Source: Aquarana catesbeiana
Taxonomy: Eukaryota; Chordata; Amphibia; Anura; Ranidae
Assembly: GCF_042186555.1 (NCBI RefSeq)
Contig: NC_133330.1
Span: 171,589,266 to 171,653,265 of the forward strand
Length of the DNA stretch: 64,000 bases
Reading direction: 5' to 3'
Below the pieces are notes generated by a model. The model was not told where the DNA came from and searched no databases. It saw only the letters and a list, made by a program, of their open reading frames with translations. Below, piece after piece: positions 59,500-64,000 of this stretch (position 1 is the stretch's first letter; the number at the start of each line of letters is the position of its first letter). The position numbers and the translations under genes are program-made.

Positions 59500-59930
59500 T
59501 GTGCAGCAGTCTCCCTCAGCCCCCTAATACTTGAGCCCCCTCTCGATCCAGTGATGCCCACAAGCACCTCGGCCGTCTGGGACTCTCCCTCCTGATTGGC
59601 TGAGACACAGGAGTGGCGCCATTGGCTACTTCTGCTGTCAATAAAAGTAAGTTAGCCAATGAGGAGAGAGGGAGTGGGGCCAAACCGAGGCTCTTTGTCT
59701 GAATGGATACACAGAGCTGCGGCTCGGTTCAGGTGTCCTCTTAGCAAGCTGCTTGCTGTGGGGGCACTCAACAGGAGGGAGGGGCCAGAAGTGCTGAAGA
59801 GGGACCCAAGAAAAGGAGGATCTGGGCTGTTCTGTGCAAAACCAACTGCACAGAGCAGGTAAGTATGACATGTTTGTTATTTTTAAAGAAAAAAAAAACA
59901 AAAAACGATACTTTACAATCACTTTAATGT
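59500..59930. mobile_element. TTAA-type element copy
   Basis: Homologous to 53160-53605, with a caggtaagtatgacatgttt block and a tail tttacaatcactttaa. No product. Confidence 0.65.
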
Positions 59931-60611
59931 CATTTTAAAAGATGCTTTAATTTTTCTTTTACAGCGTAGGTTCACCTTTTCAGAAAAAATGAAAAAGTGA
60001 ACAAACACCTTACACCCTCCCCTTACCTGGTCCTCACTGTACTTACCTCTATGGGTGATAAGCTGTCAGTGCCCATGCAGCTGGCATAGCAGTTTAGAGA
60101 TTTGATTGGTCAATGCCAGCACAGAGCATTGCTCAGCTCTGTTCCATAAGTGCTGCAGAAATAAAAGACAGAAGAGCAGGCATTTTCAAATCCCCAGACC
60201 TGGCTGTGTGGGCACTGACAGCTCATCATCCATGGAGGTAAGTACAGTAGGGACGTTGTGAATTTTCTGCATCAATAAAGGTGATTTAATGGAAGTGGGG
60301 CCAGCCAGACTTTCTTCACATTGGGATTCCTGTGATGTACAGGGCCAGCACCCATCAGTGTGCAGTGATGGTGAGAACAGTGGAGACTCACTTGGAGCCG
60401 TGTTTCACTCTCTACAATGTTGCAAAGGCATGGTCTACTGTTGTTACTATTAGGAAGCCGATCCTGTGCAATGATGTGCAACTAATGTGTATTAAGGGAA
60501 TGTCTGAAAGAGGCTGGAGGAGATGAGTAGTAATACAAAAATAAAAGATAAAAATGTAGGCATTTAATGAAAAAAAATGAGCAAATTGTCCATTAAATTT
60601 GTTATAACAGA
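59931..60611. other. Unassigned non-coding sequence
   Basis: No exon or element ends recognised. Confidence 0.35.
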
Positions 60612-61740
60612 TTAACCGCTTCAGCTCCGGGAGGGTTTTACCCCCTTTATGACCAGGCCATGTTTTGCTATTTAGCACTGCGCTAATTTAACTGTTAATT
60701 GTGCCATCATGCAATGCTGTACCCAAATTAAATTTATATATTTTTTCCCACACAAATAGAGCTTTCTTTTGGTGGTATTTGATCACCACTAGGTTTTTTT
60801 TTTTATCATTATATAAACGAAAAAAGACTGAAAATTCTGAGAAAAAATAATATTTTTTATTTCTGCTATAAAACGTATCCAATAAAAAAAAATCTAATTT
60901 CCTCATAAATTTAGACCAAAATGTATTCTGCTACATGTCTTCGGAAAAAAAAATCTCAATAAGTGTATATTGCTTGGTTTGTGTGAAAGTTATAGTGTCT
61001 ACAAACTATGGAATATATACTGGAATTTTTTAATTTTTTTTCTTTATATTACAAATAGTGGTGATCAGTGACTTAAGCCGCGTACACACGGGCAGACTTT
61101 TGAACCGGACTGGTCCGACAGACTTTCCGGCGGACTTTCGATGGACTTTTGACGGACTTCCGACTGACTTTTTAATGAACGGACTTGCCTACACACAATC
61201 ACACCAAAGTCCGACGGATTTGTCCGTCGGACTAGCATATAGACGAGCGGATTTCTGGGTCTGGCGGAGTTAAGACGTAAAGATTTGAAGCATGTTCCAA
61301 ATCTAAAGTCCATCAGATTTGCGACTGGAAAAGTCCGCTGAAGGTCCGGTGAAGCCCACACACGATCGGATTGTCCGCCGGATTTGGTGTGTACGACGTG
61401 TGTACGCTGCATTATAGTGGGACTGTGATAATCTGACACTAAATGACACTTGGTGGGAACCGACTAACTGACATAGACATCATCAGTGACACTAATACAA
61501 TGATCAGTGATAATACTATATCACTGTACTAATGACACTGGCTGGGAAGGGGTTAACATCTTGGTTAATCAAGGGATTATAAGTGTGTGCCTAACAAGTG
61601 TTAATTAGTGTAATGTGTGCTGCTTTTTACTAAAAAAAATTTTCTTCTCCCTGCAAGAGAGATTGTTCCCTGTGTACAAAGCCCTGTGTTGAGTGACAAC
61701 ACAGGGCTCTGGGCTCTGATTGGACACAGCCCATCAGAAA
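60612..61740 (-). repeat. Dispersed repeat in reverse orientation, split by a MITE
   Basis: Opens ttaaccgcttcagctccgg and runs through agagctttcttttggtggta and gttatagtgtctacaaact, the reverse complement of the right half of 44859-45850. After the MITE at 61076-61411 it continues with tggctgggaaggggttaa. Confidence 0.8.
61076..61411. mobile_element. Harbinger MITE related to the element at 1-7588
   Basis: Ends agccgcgtacacac and gtgtgtacgctgca lie between TTA sites (61073-61075 and 61412-61414). Its right half (from about 61225) matches the Harbinger right end at 7364-7588. This implies mobilisation by the same transposase family. Confidence 0.9.
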
Positions 61741-62090
61741 TGGAAGTAAGGGAGAAAAGGAGAGGTCTGTTATGGGGGAGTTCACAGAGACCATTATAAG
61801 GAGCCAGTAAATTAAAAATAGATTCTAGGGTCAATAAATTGTGGATGTGTATGGATTTTTTTTTTGGAGAATAAAAAAATTGTTTACTGTCACTTTAAAT
61901 GTCATCCAGTTGGGTTTAGATCTACTTCAACCAATCATTGGTTAAAAGTAAAAAAAAAAAAATTGGATTAATACATACTACAAGCACTGCTCTTTGGAGT
62001 GGAGTTCAGAATGTCTACCATGCAAAAAAAAAAAAAAAAGATCTACTTTGTCTCCAATTTTAGCCTGGTCAAAGGTGTTTCTAATACATA
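61741..62090. other. Unassigned non-coding sequence
   Basis: Contains several A-runs; no exon is seen. Confidence 0.35.
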
Positions 62091-62485
62091 TGCCGCGTAC
62101 ACACGATCGGACTTTACGGCATACTTGGTCCGGCGTACCGGATTTCGTCGGACAATTCGATCGTGTGTGGGCTCCAGCGGACTTTGTTTTCTCAAAAGTT
62201 TATCGGACTTAGATTTGAAACATGTTTCAAATCTATCCGGTGGACTCGAGTCCGGTCGAAAAGTCCGCTCATCTGTATGCTAGTCTGACGGACAAAAACC
62301 CACGCTAGGGCAGCTATTGGCTACTGGCTATGAACTTCCTTGTTTTAGTCCAGTCCTACGTCATCACGTACAAATCCGTCAGACTTTGGTTGATCGTGTG
62401 TAGGCAAGTCTGTTCATTCGGAAAGTCCGTTGAAAAGTCCGCCGGCTAAAGTATGCCGTAAAGTCCGGTCGTGTGTACGTGGCAT
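62091..62485. mobile_element. Harbinger-type MITE
   Basis: tgccgcgtacacacgatcgg and ccggtcgtgtgtacgtggca are inverted ends. Inner actttacggcatac pairs with gtatgccgtaaagt. Several aagtccg motifs match the families above. Confidence 0.88.
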
Positions 62486-63350
62486 AAGTCTTCCTGCAGG
62501 TTAGAAAAATAGATCCCTGTGTTCCAAAGACTTACAGGATCTACATCATTAGTTAGCCATTAAAAAACTTTGCTCTTTTACTTGTGCTAAAAAAAATGAA
62601 AAATACTGTGGTTTAAGTAAAAAAACGTGATTTGATTGAAGGATGGGAACTGTAAATGTTGATATTGCAAATGCGGGAAAAAACATTTTAATTCAAAAAG
62701 AAAACAAACATATAAGTAGAGTTTAATGTTCTGTTTAAAAATGCACATAAAAGCTCATTATAAATATAGAGAGACATTGATAACATCTCACCAGAAAAGT
62801 TAAAAGCTCATTGAAGGATAAAGGACGCTTTCATGGATTCAGTAGTAACTCTCATATAACTGCATAACTGGGGGCCTTGGAAATGTCACTTTACACTACT
62901 CAGCCTACCAGTGCCAATGCATTATTAATTCCCTCAATGATCAGCTCACAGAGAAACACCTGTTTCCAACTTCACCTCAACACCTGAAATGCTGGCAATA
63001 CACCTGTATGTGCTTGGGAAAATTATTGATTTCTTTTTTAACTGATCTCCTCCAAGTGGAATAATCAATCTACAGCCAACAACCCATTCCATTTATATGC
63101 CACACTTGGGGAAGTTACTAAACCCAGGACCCTGCATTCACTATATCCAGTCTCCCACAGTACACAGAACATGGAAATGCAATAGTTTTATTAAATATAA
63201 GCTGCTAAATATCTTTTCTCATCAGCAGTTAGAGCAGTCTTGTGACTTTTATCAGTGTCTGGTTAAAGCTTATAGGAGGATTTTTCATTCTCCGCTGACT
63301 GTCCTATGAGGATGCAGGACACCTGACCCTCTGTCTGGACAGTGCTGATT
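62486..63350. other. Unassigned AT-rich sequence
   Basis: No exon or element ends recognised. Confidence 0.4.
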
Positions 63351-63356
63351 GGCTGA

Positions 63357-63660
63357 TCACATACACTCTCCCAAGAAAAAAAAACTCTCTACTGATAATC
63401 TATGAGGTGAGTAGCATGCTCTATGAAGAAGTTTTAGTTGCACCCATCTATCGCTAGCTAAGATCATGAGGGGGATATACTGTTGGACCCCCTCCTCCCA
63501 ATCATCATTCATCAGAGTGGGGACATCTTGTTGCCACAATTGATATAGCTGTAATAATTTAGAGGTGTCTGCCTGAGCCAGAGGCAGGTAGAGGGAGGAA
63601 AGAGGTTTATCATGCCTTTTAGCTATCAACAAGCGTTCATTTACATGAGACTCCATCTCT
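63357..63660 (-). pseudogene. LINE ORF2 fragment, minus strand
   Basis: The frame DDWEEGVQQYIPLMI followed by RWVQLKLLHRACYSPHRL parallels SEWEEALENVKKSSPTLSDR and LTQLYIIHKAYLTPSRL in the intact LINE (44060-44190). It is the C-terminal, post-reverse-transcriptase region of an L1-like ORF2. More of it may lie to the left or beyond, but no YADD block is seen. Confidence 0.75.
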
Positions 63661-64000
63661 ACTGGAAACAGGAATTGAGCTCAGGCTGCATGCCTAGGCA
63701 GTACAAGGGTTAATACAGTGTGAAGATACAAGTGGTTTCTCTAGCAGCCTGACATAAGCATGTACATGTGGCAGGTGGGATAGCTCTTGCAGGAGTTGTC
63801 ACACTCTGTGAGCAGGTCCATCTCACATAGCAATGGAAGCAGATCAGCACTGCAGAAGTCCCCAGCCTGTACACAGGTATGGAAGAGGAAGAGTTAAGTA
63901 AGTGCACATATGGAGTCAGAGCAAGGTGCACGGCGGGACTCCATACCGTTACTGGCAGTGAGATAGCGGTGATACATTGGATAGGTGGAGAGGGCATTGG
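63661..64000. other. Unassigned window edge
   Basis: An open minus-strand frame covers most of this but encodes nothing I recognise. I treat it as non-coding or LINE-flanking. Confidence 0.3.

Noticed and set aside
63710..63997. Open minus-strand frame of about 95 codons at the right edge
   Set aside because: No domain or family resemblance, and the neighbourhood is LINE debris.
22863..64000. An upstream COLGALT2 exon
   Set aside because: I looked for a minus-strand LPxFLGxLERLDYPK-like exon and saw none; it is probably beyond the window.

Overview
The window is vertebrate nuclear DNA, most likely from a frog and probably a true frog (Ranidae). The only host gene I can support is a set of four minus-strand exons of a procollagen galactosyltransferase, best matched to COLGALT2, at 22752-22862, 14482-14599, 10827-10961 and 7994-8198. 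Their phases join perfectly. The introns are very large and packed with transposons. Ranidae is an inference from memory of the repeat families: Harbinger-type elements with tips like 'gccgcgtacacac', the 'ttaaccactt...' dispersed repeat, and abundant TTAA-flanked elements. I found no other host exons, tRNA, rRNA or CRISPR array.

Region by region: 1-7588 is the right part of a large PIF/Harbinger DNA transposon sitting in a COLGALT2 intron; its left end lies outside the window. It carries a HARBI1-like transposase exon (+), a four-exon Myb/SANT-like gene (-) and a two-exon MADF/BESS-like gene (+). The last two diverge from a 4 x 127 bp tandem promoter array. Both DNA-binding genes have an inverted copy of part of their own coding sequence at their 3' end. 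A related short MITE at 61076-61411 shares the element's right end. From 7.6 to 23 kb come the COLGALT2 exons separated by hAT elements (9049-9763, 10222-10724, 20363-20958), Harbinger-type MITEs, a 3.2 kb TTAA-flanked element, and two copies of an unnamed 6-bp-TSD family that each expanded a different internal minisatellite.

From 25.4 to 28.1 kb lies a 29-bp minisatellite with long degenerate flanks. From 29.2 to 32.5 kb is a dead Tc1 element split by a 1.8 kb foldback insertion with a 16-bp target duplication. At 36063-37120 is a solo LTR flanked by a 4-bp duplication. At 38852-44816 is a nearly intact L1/Tx1-like LINE with a 19-bp target duplication, an open ORF1, and an ORF2 broken by one missing base; it landed inside an older dispersed repeat. 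From 45 to 64 kb the sequence is layered MITEs, TTAA-flanked elements, decayed LINE fragments on both strands, and truncated copies of the dispersed repeat.

How the parts relate: COLGALT2 encodes an ER enzyme that galactosylates hydroxylysine in collagen, and it is transcribed right to left. Everything else is mobile or tandem-repeat DNA. In PIF/Harbinger elements the Myb/MADF-type protein usually helps the transposase reach the nucleus and the element's ends. Two such proteins in one element would be unusual. The most interesting unit is therefore the Harbinger element: three genes, a tandem promoter array, and self-complementary gene ends that could make double-stranded RNA.
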